From the NCBI RefSeq assembly GCF_000244875.1, contig NC_016791.1, positions 3,973,001-4,037,000 of the forward strand: a DNA stretch of 64,000 nt. The letters are read 5' to 3'. A program made the translations under genes and the position numbers. The notes below the pieces were generated by a model. That model ran no database searches. It was not told where the DNA came from and saw only the letters and a program-made list of their open reading frames with translations. The first letter of the stretch is position 1. Each line of letters begins with the position of its first letter. Of this stretch, positions 7,704 through 16,728 are shown piece by piece. The stretch comes from Clostridium sp. BNL1100. Its GTDB lineage: Bacteria; Bacillota; Clostridia; Acetivibrionales; DSM-1351.

Positions 7704-8519
7704 CTATTTGTATGCCTTAACATGTGCGCCTGCAAAAGCTCCATCCAATGCGGTTTCATCCATTTTAGAGTAAATGTCACCTAGGTTTTTGGATTCTGCA
7801 ATATCTTTAATTACATCCTTAGTGTAGATGTTTACAGGGGTGATCTCAATCTCTTTAAATCCAACCTTTTTCAGGATTCTTTTGTAATCCTCTACGGTTA
7901 ATGCACCGGAAATACAGCCCACCCACATCTGAATACTCTCTCTTATTTCATCTGATACCTCTTTTAATTGAACGATATCCGCTATAGCAAGCCTTCCGCC
8001 CTTTTTCAATACCCGGTAAGCCTCTCCCAATGCATCTTCCTTGTTTTCGCTCAAATTAATTACGCAATTCGAAGTAACTACATCAACCGTTTCATCCTGC
8101 AAGGGAATATCCTCAATATACCCTTTGATGAATTCCACATTTTTCGCACCGCTTTTTTTCTTATTCTGATTTGCTAATTCCAGCATTTCATCCGTCATAT
8201 CCAGCCCATAGACTTTTCCAGTTTCCCCTACATATTTTGAGGAAATCAGGACATCAATACCTCCACCGCTGCCTAAGTCAAGGACAGTTTCTCCTGGTTG
8301 TGAATTTGCAAGCACGAGGGGATTGGCGCACCCTAAAGAAGCATTAATCGCCTCAATGGGTATCCCCGCTGTGAAATCTTCAGAATAAAGAATGGACTCT
8401 TTTGCAGTATCGCCGCAGCAAGATGTTCCGCATCCGCAGGATGCCTTTGCATTTTCGCTTACCTTTTTCGCAATGGCACCATAATACGTTTTGATTTCAT
8501 CCTGAATACTCTTTTCCAT
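7704..8519 (-). CDS. arsM: ArsM, As(III) S-adenosylmethionine methyltransferase
   Basis: Cytosolic enzyme that methylates arsenite stepwise using SAM. The SAM-binding motif is VLDLGSGGGID (about residues 79-89). The four As-binding Cys positions of the family are present: an N-terminal cluster (CGCGTSCCG, residues 28-35), Cys64 in SLGCANP, Cys152 in TSNCVINLS, and Cys202 in WVGCISGAL. At 271 residues it is near the bacterial norm. It follows the MarR-type regulator and leads into arsN. Confidence 0.95.
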   Translation of the reverse strand: MEKSIQDEIKTYYGAIAKKVSENAKASCGCGTSCCGDTAKESILYSEDFTAGIPIEAINASLGCANPLVLANSQPGETVLDLGSGGGIDVLISSKYVGETGKVYGLDMTDEMLELANQNKKKSGAKNVEFIKGYIEDIPLQDETVDVVTSNCVINLSENKEDALGEAYRVLKKGGRLAIADIVQLKEVSDEIRESIQMWVGCISGALTVEDYKRILKKVGFKEIEITPVNIYTKDVIKDIAESKNLGDIYSKMDETALDGAFAGAHVKAYK

Positions 8520-8564
8520 AAAAGATTACCTCCCTGTATTAGTTTTTCTAATAATTTGAATCTC

Positions 8565-9005
8565 TTAGCAACATTTGTTGCTTTCGACCGCATTTGTGAG
8601 AAGTTGTAAGCTCTCCATCACTTGGCTTCTTTTGTTTTCCGGAATTGAGTTGAAGATGCTCTTATAATACCCATTCATACTTTCTTCGATATTCTTGAAT
8701 ACGTTTCTGCCATTTTCAGTTAACTGAATAATTACATACCGTCTGTTTTCCGAATCTAAGTCCCGGAGAACCAAATCTGATTCCACCAGATTATTGATTG
8801 TCCGGCTCATTGTACTTTTATCCAATCCCAACAATCCAGCGAGATCAACTAATGAAATCTTTCCTTTTCGTCCAATTTCAACGACGGCATGGCACTGCGT
8901 AATTGTAACTCCACAACAAGAGGCATCGCTTTTTTCTAAAATGCCTAAATCTCTGACAAGTATCCGAATCAACTCTCGCAAGGTTTCACTTCCTTGGTTA
9001 ATCAT
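8565..9005 (-). CDS. Cysteine-rich MarR-family regulator of the arsM-arsN unit
   Basis: 146-residue winged-helix protein of the MarR family with recognition helix LGLDKSTMSRTINNLVESDLV and wing RDLDSENRRYV. Unlike ordinary MarR proteins it has Cys clusters: SCCGVTITQCHAV near residue 30 and NKCC at the very end. These could form a thiolate trap for trivalent or methylated arsenicals. It is the first gene of the transcript, preceded by a perfect palindrome over the -35 box, so autorepression relieved by arsenic is the likely scheme (inferred). Confidence 0.8.
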   Translation of the reverse strand: MINQGSETLRELIRILVRDLGILEKSDASCCGVTITQCHAVVEIGRKGKISLVDLAGLLGLDKSTMSRTINNLVESDLVLRDLDSENRRYVIIQLTENGRNVFKNIEESMNGYYKSIFNSIPENKRSQVMESLQLLTNAVESNKCC

Positions 9006-9022
9006 ATCATCACCTCGGAATC

Positions 9023-9053
9023 ATAATAACATACAACAGTTGCATTTTGCAAC
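9023..9053 (-). promoter_or_regulatory. Promoter and palindromic operator of the MarR-arsM-arsN unit
   Basis: GTTGCA-TTT-TGCAAC (9039-9053) is a perfect 6-bp inverted repeat. On the minus strand it contains TTGCAA as a -35 box, 17-18 bp before TTATTAT as the -10 box. It lies 18-48 bp before the regulator start. The overlap with -35 suits a repressor site. Confidence 0.65.
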
Positions 9054-9471
9054 AGTTATTTTTTATTTTAGCAGACTATGAAAGAGAGGGTCTACCAACT
9101 CTTTCGTCATTTATTTTTCATATTTTTTTATTAACATCCCTAAACTTTTCTCAAAGGCTCTTTCAACACTTTTATGGTATCAGCAATAATCCGGATTTTA
9201 TGCTCATTATAGTCCCTGATTATCTTCCAGCACATGGGAGGACTGTCGTTAATACTGTAAGCAGTACCTTCTTGACCACACTGGCTTTTTGATTGCAGTT
9301 TATGATGATACCATTACCTACTTGGAGCCAGCGGCACAGCTCATTGCATATGCCAGGAAAAAAGGGGAATCATCACGATCCATCCGGATACTGCGACAAT
9401 TCCCCCATTACGATAAAAGTGGAACTCTGACGATCTATCCCCTATTATTCTTTTTCTGATGTTATTTTTTA
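9054..9471. other. Gap at the right edge of the arsenic island with a possible gene fragment
   Basis: No complete gene. On the plus strand about 9257-9460 holds an open stretch reading LLDHTGFLIAVYDDTITYLE then PAAQLIAYARKKG, which looks like real protein but has no start codon or ribosome site and ends in TGA. It is probably a truncated remnant. The rest is AT-rich with no terminator or tRNA that I can see. Confidence 0.4.
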
Positions 9472-9859
9472 CTTAGAGTGAGAAGTTCCCCTTGATGGTC
9501 CACCATGACCCCTCCCTTGGACCATGAATAGAACAGACCTTCCCCTTGGCGGCAAGGTCATATTTTTTCTGGCTCAGTCGGAATTTCTCTGCGCCAGATA
9601 AAACATGTTGCTACTCTTACCGCCATTTTCCCTCCACCTTTGCTCCTTACGGATACGGCCGCTCTTTTCCAGGTCGGCAAGGGCACGTTTGACGGTACTT
9701 CGGGACAGTTTCATTTCTCTGGCGATGGTACCAATCGCCGGGTAGCATTTACCGTCCTTATCACAGCGGTCACGCAGATACATATATACCGCCACAGCCC
9801 GGTGCGGCAGCTCCGAGGAATACAGGGATGTATAATAGCCCATAGCTTCACCTCCTTAT
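9472..9859. repeat. Inner copy of the ~388-bp direct repeat
   Basis: Same orientation as 533-920, with scattered substitutions. This copy keeps the intact HTH gene next to virD4, so it is the ancestral ICE location and the 533-920 copy is the derived one. An 8-bp inverted repeat (ATGGTCCA/TGGACCAT) lies near its left end, downstream of the HTH gene. Confidence 0.85.
9574..9843 (-). CDS. Small helix-turn-helix DNA-binding protein of the ICE
   Basis: 89-residue protein with an HTH motif of GntR/replication-initiator type (IGTIAREMKLSRSTVKRALADLEKSGRI, about residues 37-64) and a basic wing (RKEQRWRENGG). Its start lies 5 bp after the virD4 stop, so it is the last gene of the transfer operon. 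Similar small HTH proteins recur next to virD4 in clostridial ICEs. They may regulate transfer or replication; the target is unknown. A frameshifted duplicate lies at 634-904. Confidence 0.75.
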   Translation of the reverse strand: MGYYTSLYSSELPHRAVAVYMYLRDRCDKDGKCYPAIGTIAREMKLSRSTVKRALADLEKSGRIRKEQRWRENGGKSSNMFYLAQRNSD

Positions 9860-11668
9860 AGACTCCTGCTTTTGTTCAAACGGATCGAGATTGATCGCAG
9901 GCGCGGGCGTATGAAGCATCCCGCCTGATGGAGCCACCTCCCCCACAGCTTCCTCCGGAACATCCTCACAGGCGGCATTGCGGCGAATTATTTCTTCTTC
10001 CACTTTGCGCCGGTCGGCATATTGTACCTGCCGAGCAGACTGTTCGGCAATCTCATAGGGCTTGCCGAAGGTAATGCCCCAATCCAAAAACAGCTTTAAA
10101 CGAGTACGCATGGGATAGGCTCCGGTCTTGGTGACGATAAAGTGGCCTTTGGGCATGGACTTGAGCTCATCCGCTGTCATTAGCGGGCGCTCGATCATCT
10201 GCAGACTCTGGCTGGGATCGTTTTTTCCCCGGCTGACAGAGCCGCTCATGATAGTCTTATTCCCCATGGCTTTCGACAAAATCTGCGCCGACTCACTGTT
10301 AGGTGCAAACCCGCCAAACACCGTGTCCTGGCAATTGTCGACTATAATGGCGGAACCCTCCCGACCATAGTTTTTTTCCAACTGAGCGAAGGATTGTATA
10401 ATCGCCACTATGGACACCCGCCGCGAACGAGAGGCGCTGAACATCATCTCTGCAGACTCAATTTTTGGTATGGTTCCTATCTCATCTAAAAACATCATGA
10501 CCCGGTTGGGGAGTTTCCCGCCGTGCTCGTCCGCCACTGACAGGATCTCTCTATAGAGCTGCTGGACGATCAGCGATATGATGAAATACTTCGTGTTATC
10601 TTCCTCCGGCATGACCAGGAAGATGGCGCTTTTTTTCGTGCAGAACTTCTCTGCGTCGATGGCCGTATCAAAACACATGATCTGTTCCAGTTCGGAATCC
10701 AGAAAAGCGTTGAGCCGGGACAGCGCCGTGGACAGAACACTCTGCATGGCCTGCTCTGCGGAATTGAGGGCCGCTCCTGCGAACCATTTGGTTTTATGAT
10801 CATCCGGCAGGTGCGCCAAGAGCAGTTGGAACAGCGTCCGGCCCTTGACCCCGCTGGGCGCCAGCAGATCCTGAATGAGCTTGAATACCGATACGATATG
10901 GCGCTTCTGTGGCTCACAATATTCCGCAATGAGCAGGATGACGGACGTCAGGAGACCTTCTGCTGCATCGTAGAAGAAAGCATTCTGTCCTGCAGCCGCG
11001 GAATCAAAGCCGCCGGAGGTGATGATGGTCTTTGCGGTGATCTTGGCATATTTCTCTGCTCTGGCCTTGTAGGAGAGGTTCTGCGGATTGGCAAGATATA
11101 AGTCCATGTACCGGTTGACGAGATGAAGCAGGTTGTTTCCGTCCGAGCGGGTGGGGTTTCTCAGGTCGATGACGGCCACATCGTAGCCGTAGTGGTCTTT
11201 TGCGATGCCGGCGTAATTGCGGTAGAGGTCCCCCTTGGTGTCGGTCGTGACAAAGCTCATGCCGCAGGCGCAGGCGTATTCCAGATTGGGATAGAGAAAG
11301 TTGGCGGTCTTGCCGACGCCTGCGGCGCCAATCATCAGACAATGGATATCATCATCGTCTATCAGCGCGTAGCCGTGGGGAGCTGTTTTGTCAAACAGCG
11401 AGGCTCCCCGCCAGCCGACGATCAGTCCCTGGGCTTTTGGAAGGTTTTCTCCCTTGCGCCATTTCTCCGGCTCATAGCGTATTTCGGTATAAGTCTTTTG
11501 GATTTCTTTTTTTGTCGCCCATCGCGCCGTACCATGTTGACCGTCGCCCACGGTTTTGGACTTTATGCCGTTCAGCGTGTAGTAGTGCGCCAGAAGCGAT
11601 AAAAAGCCGATGACGCCGAACATAGTCAGCGCCACCGCAATCAATGTGATTATTTGGGATGTTTGCAA
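9848..11668 (-). CDS. virD4: VirD4/TraG-type type IV coupling protein
   Basis: Inner-membrane hexameric ATPase that links the relaxase-DNA complex to the transfer channel. 606 residues with an N-terminal hydrophobic segment (IITLIAVALTMFGVIGFLSLLA), Walker A IGAAGVGKT (about 113-121), Walker B MMFLDEIGTIPKIE, and the following SRSRRVSIVAIIQSFAQLEKNYG typical of TraG. The start is TTG, with AAAGGAGG correctly spaced. It follows the TOPRIM gene by 13 bp and precedes the HTH gene. The C-terminus does not carry the Met-rich tail seen on other ICE proteins. Confidence 0.93.
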   Translation of the reverse strand: MQTSQIITLIAVALTMFGVIGFLSLLAHYYTLNGIKSKTVGDGQHGTARWATKKEIQKTYTEIRYEPEKWRKGENLPKAQGLIVGWRGASLFDKTAPHGYALIDDDDIHCLMIGAAGVGKTANFLYPNLEYACACGMSFVTTDTKGDLYRNYAGIAKDHYGYDVAVIDLRNPTRSDGNNLLHLVNRYMDLYLANPQNLSYKARAEKYAKITAKTIITSGGFDSAAAGQNAFFYDAAEGLLTSVILLIAEYCEPQKRHIVSVFKLIQDLLAPSGVKGRTLFQLLLAHLPDDHKTKWFAGAALNSAEQAMQSVLSTALSRLNAFLDSELEQIMCFDTAIDAEKFCTKKSAIFLVMPEEDNTKYFIISLIVQQLYREILSVADEHGGKLPNRVMMFLDEIGTIPKIESAEMMFSASRSRRVSIVAIIQSFAQLEKNYGREGSAIIVDNCQDTVFGGFAPNSESAQILSKAMGNKTIMSGSVSRGKNDPSQSLQMIERPLMTADELKSMPKGHFIVTKTGAYPMRTRLKLFLDWGITFGKPYEIAEQSARQVQYADRRKVEEEIIRRNAACEDVPEEAVGEVAPSGGMLHTPAPAINLDPFEQKQESIRR

Positions 11669-11681
11669 AGAGATTCCTCCT

Positions 11682-13130
11682 TTACATGGTCATAGTAAAA
11701 TTTTCGGCTTGCTCCTGTACCGGGCGCTGAGAGGGTGCTTCCAGTGCAAGGAACATCTGAGCCTTCACACAATCCAACGCAAGCTTCAAATAGGAATTCA
11801 GAAGTGCTTTTTGCTCGTCCAGCGTACGGATTCCGCTTGCCTGAGATTGCTGGGTTACCGCCTTTATATCTGTCCGGATATCCTCCGCTCTTGTGCGCAT
11901 AAAACCCCGATCCTGATGTGGTTTGTATTCCGATTGGAGCCAGGTGACCACCTGTTCCATAAGAACCGGCCTCTCCATCTGCCTACAAAGTTTCTGTATG
12001 GAAAGCAGAACGCCAGCCGCTGTGAGCTGCAGCTGCAAGCTGATGTGCTCTGTGTTCTGAGCGGTCAGCTTTCCAGCTGCAAGCAGGGGCTTGAGCTTTT
12101 CGAATTGTTCCGTCAGCATGGCAGAGGCATCCTTTTGGGCCGAATTGAACTCACAGATATCTAGTAGCTGGGAACACATTTGTGGCAGCAGCTCCAGCTT
12201 CGGATGCTCCCCCGCAGGAATGGGTGTAATCCCATGCTTTGCCTTGAGATCCTCGTTCCAATCCTTAAATTCCGATTGTAAAACTTCGATTTCCATATAG
12301 GCAGGATCGTAGTATCCATGCTCACACAGAATGTCTTTTAATCTTCCGGTCGCTTCAATACCGGCCTCGTCATGGTCCAGGCACAAAACCGGGGTTTTGA
12401 GATGGGGATTCAGCTCCAGCTGACGGAGCATTGCGTGTTCCGACACACCGTCCAGCGTGACATAGCTGTGGTCTTTCCAGTCCTTCAAATGCAGGGTAAT
12501 AAAAGACAGCATATCCACTGGTGCCTCAAACACATAGAGGGTGTCGCTTTTTCCGATCCAGTGGAAGCTGTATTTCGGGTCGCTGCCCTCCACGTTGCCC
12601 TTATAGGGTTCTCCCTTGGTGTAGGTACCACGCTTGTGGGCATGCCGTGGAACCCCGTTTTCATCCAGCCCTGTGAATACCGCATTGTGATATTCCTTAT
12701 CCTCGTAGATCAGTTTTTCGTGCGCAAAGTGCGACAGCACCTCATGGCTGATAAACCGTTGCTTGATCAGATAGGCAAACACCCGGCGCATGTCCGGATT
12801 AGCCTCTGGCAGCGCAAAGGCTTTGCGGGGAGGCGGAGCGCTCTTGACAGTCTGATTCCACTCCACACCGGACTCGCCGCCGAGGAGAAACTGTACCGCC
12901 TCGGGGAAGCTGAGGTCATAGAACTGCTGCACAAAATCAATGGCGTGACCGCCTTCCTTTCTGGAATGCCGGAACCATTGGCTTCCGCGCACAGTCACAC
13001 TGTCATACCGTTTCCACCGCCACTCCCGCCCGGCGCGGGTAAGCTGCTCACCCTGCCGCTGGAGGAAGTCCACCAGATCCACCGAGTTGGCCCGTTGTTT
13101 TTGCTCATCGGTAAAATGAATATACGCCAT
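11682..13130 (-). CDS. DUF3991/TOPRIM-domain protein (primase-like mobile element protein)
   Basis: 482 residues. The N-terminal 90 residues resemble a primase zinc-finger-like module (WFRHSRKEGGHAIDFVQQFYDLSFPEAVQFLLGG), followed by the DUF3991 region (YLIKQRFISHEVLSHFAHEKLIYED). A TOPRIM fold follows (LYVFEAPVDMLSF ... TPVLCLDHDEAGIEATGRL). Such proteins accompany relaxases and may act in plasmid-strand synthesis or DNA processing. The C-terminal half is helical. It ends in ENFTMTM, a member of the shared C-terminal tail group. The start has AAAGGAGGTG. It lies between the relaxase and virD4. Confidence 0.8.
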   Translation of the reverse strand: MAYIHFTDEQKQRANSVDLVDFLQRQGEQLTRAGREWRWKRYDSVTVRGSQWFRHSRKEGGHAIDFVQQFYDLSFPEAVQFLLGGESGVEWNQTVKSAPPPRKAFALPEANPDMRRVFAYLIKQRFISHEVLSHFAHEKLIYEDKEYHNAVFTGLDENGVPRHAHKRGTYTKGEPYKGNVEGSDPKYSFHWIGKSDTLYVFEAPVDMLSFITLHLKDWKDHSYVTLDGVSEHAMLRQLELNPHLKTPVLCLDHDEAGIEATGRLKDILCEHGYYDPAYMEIEVLQSEFKDWNEDLKAKHGITPIPAGEHPKLELLPQMCSQLLDICEFNSAQKDASAMLTEQFEKLKPLLAAGKLTAQNTEHISLQLQLTAAGVLLSIQKLCRQMERPVLMEQVVTWLQSEYKPHQDRGFMRTRAEDIRTDIKAVTQQSQASGIRTLDEQKALLNSYLKLALDCVKAQMFLALEAPSQRPVQEQAENFTMTM

Positions 13131-13148
13131 ATAAAATCACCTCCTTTG

Positions 13149-13280
13149 TCAGCGCTTGCGTTTCCCGCAGCGCCGAAAAAAGGCCACCCGCTGATGAACG
13201 GATGGCCTGTACGACAGATGATTGAGTTTTGCGGAAAGCGGTTCTTTTTTCTGTAGCTGTTTTGTATATTGTTTCTGCAT
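13149..13280 (-). CDS. Possible 43-residue basic peptide between relaxase and TOPRIM genes
   Basis: ATG at 13280 follows GGGAGGG with good spacing and opens 43 codons (MQKQYTKQLQKKEPLSAKL..., ending GKRKR). The second half encodes a strong terminator-like hairpin, so it may be a leader peptide tied to attenuation and not a working protein. Lys and Arg make up about a third of the residues. I do not recognise the family. Confidence 0.4.
   Translation of the reverse strand: MQKQYTKQLQKKEPLSAKLNHLSYRPSVHQRVAFFRRCGKRKR
13175..13207 (-). terminator. Terminator or attenuator between relaxase and TOPRIM genes
   Basis: On the minus strand a long stem starts GGCCATCCG and closes CGGGTGGCC, followed by six Ts. 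It lies inside the possible small ORF and just before the TOPRIM gene, so it could limit read-through into virD4. Confidence 0.7.
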
Positions 13281-13297
13281 GGAAACCCTCCCTTTCG

Positions 13298-16200
13298 TTA
13301 ATAGGTTTGCTTGAGTTCGTGATCGTCCGGGGCGTGACCCTGGGCAATCTTTTTCTGTCTGAGTTTGCGGCGCAGTTTGCTGTCCACCTGCATACCGGGA
13401 CCTCCGGGGAGCTTTCGCTGTTCTTCATGAAAAATCCGGCTTAAGTGATGCAGAAGTCTTGTCGCCGCAAGAAAAAGAGACGGATCACGGAAGGAGTCCA
13501 GATGGTCGAGAAAAAACTGTGCATAGATGTTTCCCTGTTCTGCTGACAGGGTAAGCCACCGGATAGCTGCTTCCCGGTCATGGGGTACATCTCTGCCCAT
13601 AAGGTACAATTTACCGGTGGCATATTGTGCGTACTGATTGCCTTGCTCCGCGGATGCGGTCAGCCATCGGATCGCAGATGCCACATCTTTGGGAACATCC
13701 TCTCCCGACAGATACAGCTTGCCAAGCCTATACTGCGCATACTGGTTGCCTTGCTCTGCGGATGCAGTCAGCCATTTCACAGCGGATGCCACATCCTTGG
13801 GGACATCCTCTCCCGACAGGTAGAGCTTGCTGAGCTGATACTGAGCGAATGAATTGTTCTGCACTGCTGCCTTCGTGAACAGTTCCACCGCCTTTGGAAT
13901 GTTTTTCGGAATAACCTCACCGGAAAGATACAATTTTGCTAATGCATACTGTGCAAACTGATTTCTTAGGTCTGAGGAAAGCGTCAGCCATTTCATGGCG
14001 GACTCCACGTCTTTGGGGACAGCCTCATCCAGCAGGTAAATCTTGCCGAGAGCATATGCCGCATAGGAATTGTCCTGCTCCGCCGAGAGGGTGAACAAAG
14101 AAATAGCTTTCTGTATGTCTTTCTCAACATGGCTCCCGTCCCGGTAGAGCTTCCCGAGGGCGTATTGCGCCAGGTCATTGCCGTTTTCTGCGGCTTTCGT
14201 CAGCCATAGAATGGCTTGCTCTATATTCTCATGGCCGCTTTCCGTATCCAGATAGATTTTACCGAGCATGTACTGTGCATGAACGTTGCCGAGGCGGGCA
14301 GCCTTTTCAAAATACCCGATGGCTGCTTCCACATCTTTTTCCGTCCCTGTCCCGGTGTAGAGCATGTGTCCCAGGCGGTACTGGAGTTTATCATCGTGAC
14401 TCTGTTCCTCCAGACTTTGAAAACCGTAAAAGGCTTCCTCGAAGTGCAGCTCCGCATCTTCTGCATTCTTTACGGTACCTACACCGTCCCGGTACATTTT
14501 CGCCAGCTCATAATCGGCATACGGCACACGCTGTCTGGCAGACCTGCGGTACAAATCGAAGGCGGTTTCAAAGCTCTGTTCCACGCCCTGTCCCCGGTAA
14601 TACAATCCGGCAAGGGAGTATTGGGCATATTTGTGGTTTTGCGAGGCCGCCAGTTCAAACCAGCCGGCCGCTTCCTCGTAGTCCTGCGGTGTGCCAAGCC
14701 CCGCCGCGTACATTTTACCTATGCGATATTCCACATAGCGGTGCTTTTTCTCCGCTTCGATATCCTGAAATACGTTAAGAGCCTTGTGATACCAGCCGAA
14801 TGCAGTATCGGCATCCATCTCCACACCGAGTCCATCTGCATACATCCTGCCGAGGTCATGCATGGCGAGGGCGTTGTTTGCTTCCGCTTCCTCCAAAAAT
14901 AAGCGGAGGGCCTGCTCAAAGTCCGGCTCCGTGTCATCGCTACCATAGAGAAACGTGCGGGCCTCCTTGTAGCGGTCACTCCATTCGATATGGGGCTTGC
15001 CGGAAGCATTCTCATTGGATTCCGGGCGGGATGAATGCTCCGAAACAGAAGGCGGCATATCCTCGCCATCTTCCAACGGTTCCTCAATGGCCGGCGGTTG
15101 ACTTTCCTCCGGCATCACGGAATCGGATTCTTCGTTTGCGGATTCCGCTTCTTCCTTTAATAATTGGTCTGCACTCTCATCGTCCTCAAAAGTAAAATGA
15201 TGACTGCCGATGTTCATGGCTTCCGCGATCACCATATTTTTGAGGTTCTTAAACTCTTTCTGCTGTGAGAGAGGCAGCGGATCGGGGAGCTTATCCTTGT
15301 AGGTTCGAAGCACTTCATTGCGAAGCTCCTGCCACTTGGCGTAGGCTTCCGCTACCCGTGTATCCTTTGCCAACTCATCCACGATCTGATTGACGATGGC
15401 TTTTAAGGGTGCTTTAAGATAGCCGTACTGCTTTCTCCCAGCGGTGTGCTTCAGGCGCTCTGCAAGTTGTGACAGCAGATCCTCCACAGCAGTATTCTCA
15501 CAGGCTCCCGACTGCATTTGCACCAGGATATCCTGCAGCGCATCCCGGCTCTGTTCGGTAAGCGCATTCCTTTGAACGGTCTGGTCGGAATAAATCTGAA
15601 TGAGATCCTGCTGAAAGATTTCCCTTGCCAGGCCGCTCCGCATATTATCAATGGCAGACTTGCTGACATACCCTTTACGGGGATCGGCCGAATAAACAAT
15701 CATATGGCAATGGGGATGATGCCCTTCGTTGTGAAAGGCCGCATACCAGCGCAGGTTTTCCGGAGCAATCTTCATTTGCTCGGCAAACACATTCCGCTGC
15801 TTGCGCAACAGTGCCATCCACGCAGCGGCGTTATCATAACCCAGCCGTGCGGCGTCCTCCCGCTGCAGAGAAATAATTGGCGTCCACACGTTTCCGGTGT
15901 GACTGCCGACTTCCTCTGCGACCTTTGACAGCACCAGCGGAGCATCCTCATCGGAAAACAGTCCGTGCGCTCCCAGCTTCTCCGCGCGGGGACGGGTGGC
16001 AATGTAATTGACATAAACCTCCTGATGGGCCAGCTGATCCAGGTTCTGATCCAATGCGGCGGTGATGAATTCCGAAGCGTTTTCCACGGTCGGCTGTTTC
16101 AGGTAATCTTCGTACTCAAATAAATCAGCCGTGTCGGGAAACTGCGAGAGAACGTTTGCCATGAGCTCCTTCTGCTTTTTTGAAGCGGGCAGTTTCCGGT

Positions 16201-16312
16201 TGCCCGGAGGGATTTTTTCCACGCCCTCCCGTGTCGCAATGTAGGTCACCAGATTTTCCAGATGCTCCGCGGCGTTTTTGATATACCTGCACTTGAAGAT
16301 TATCCGCGGCAT
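13298..16312 (-). CDS. MobP-type relaxase with a long C-terminal Sel1-repeat domain
   Basis: 1004 residues. The N-terminal 320 residues are a relaxase of the MobL/MobP3 kind, with the metal-binding three-His motif HNEGHHPHCHMIVYS (His194 to His203) that nicks oriT and carries the strand. A linker rich in Glu and Ser (about 385-440) follows. Roughly 13 Sel1/TPR-like repeats of about 36 residues run from about 455 to 965, with signatures such as AQYALGKLYLSGEDVPKDVASA. The last few copies are nearly identical. The tail is basic. Sel1 arrays usually bind proteins, so the tail may dock the relaxase to the transfer channel or to the tagged accessory proteins (inference). It follows the ribbon-helix-helix gene by 2 bp. 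Confidence 0.88.
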   Translation of the reverse strand: MPRIIFKCRYIKNAAEHLENLVTYIATREGVEKIPPGNRKLPASKKQKELMANVLSQFPDTADLFEYEDYLKQPTVENASEFITAALDQNLDQLAHQEVYVNYIATRPRAEKLGAHGLFSDEDAPLVLSKVAEEVGSHTGNVWTPIISLQREDAARLGYDNAAAWMALLRKQRNVFAEQMKIAPENLRWYAAFHNEGHHPHCHMIVYSADPRKGYVSKSAIDNMRSGLAREIFQQDLIQIYSDQTVQRNALTEQSRDALQDILVQMQSGACENTAVEDLLSQLAERLKHTAGRKQYGYLKAPLKAIVNQIVDELAKDTRVAEAYAKWQELRNEVLRTYKDKLPDPLPLSQQKEFKNLKNMVIAEAMNIGSHHFTFEDDESADQLLKEEAESANEESDSVMPEESQPPAIEEPLEDGEDMPPSVSEHSSRPESNENASGKPHIEWSDRYKEARTFLYGSDDTEPDFEQALRLFLEEAEANNALAMHDLGRMYADGLGVEMDADTAFGWYHKALNVFQDIEAEKKHRYVEYRIGKMYAAGLGTPQDYEEAAGWFELAASQNHKYAQYSLAGLYYRGQGVEQSFETAFDLYRRSARQRVPYADYELAKMYRDGVGTVKNAEDAELHFEEAFYGFQSLEEQSHDDKLQYRLGHMLYTGTGTEKDVEAAIGYFEKAARLGNVHAQYMLGKIYLDTESGHENIEQAILWLTKAAENGNDLAQYALGKLYRDGSHVEKDIQKAISLFTLSAEQDNSYAAYALGKIYLLDEAVPKDVESAMKWLTLSSDLRNQFAQYALAKLYLSGEVIPKNIPKAVELFTKAAVQNNSFAQYQLSKLYLSGEDVPKDVASAVKWLTASAEQGNQYAQYRLGKLYLSGEDVPKDVASAIRWLTASAEQGNQYAQYATGKLYLMGRDVPHDREAAIRWLTLSAEQGNIYAQFFLDHLDSFRDPSLFLAATRLLHHLSRIFHEEQRKLPGGPGMQVDSKLRRKLRQKKIAQGHAPDDHELKQTY

Positions 16313-16314
16313 GG

Positions 16315-16728
16315 TTACTCACCCTTCTGGAATTTCGCCACATCCTCGAAGGTGACCGATCCAACGGATTTTTTCACATCCCCGATGCACTTGCCGCGTA
16401 AGCGCCGCAGGGTGTCCTCATCGAAATCCGCATTGGAGGCGAGGATGTTCATCATCATGGACATCTCCACAGTCAACTTGAAAATGAGACGCGCCATACG
16501 GTTTTCCAGGCTGTCCACCATGCCGGTCATGGCCGAGGTGATCGCAGCGGGGAGAAAACGCACACCTTCCTCCGCTGAGATATAGCCGCAGTAAAACTTG
16601 ATTGCTTTTTCAATGAATTCACTCTGGCTCTGGCAATTGTCACGCTTGTACCAGTCCATCACAAGCTTTCGTGTTTCGGGGTACATCCATAAGGGAAATT
16701 TCTTTTTATTCTCGTTTTCTGTAGCCAT
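16315..16728 (-). CDS. Relaxosome accessory protein (ribbon-helix-helix, MobC-like)
   Basis: 137 residues. The start FPLWMYPETRKLVMDWYKRDNCQSQSEFIEKAIKFY resembles a ribbon-helix-helix DNA-binding fold. A helical C-terminal half with many Met follows. Its position directly before the relaxase and next to a palindrome-containing gap suggests it binds oriT and helps load the relaxase. It has an AAGGAAGG ribosome site. Confidence 0.72.
   Translation of the reverse strand: MATENENKKKFPLWMYPETRKLVMDWYKRDNCQSQSEFIEKAIKFYCGYISAEEGVRFLPAAITSAMTGMVDSLENRMARLIFKLTVEMSMMMNILASNADFDEDTLRRLRGKCIGDVKKSVGSVTFEDVAKFQKGE

Noticed and set aside
12372-13256. 294-codon plus-strand open frame
   Set aside because: It lies antisense to the TOPRIM gene, has no ribosome site and no recognisable domain; long antisense frames are expected from the GC-rich codon use here.
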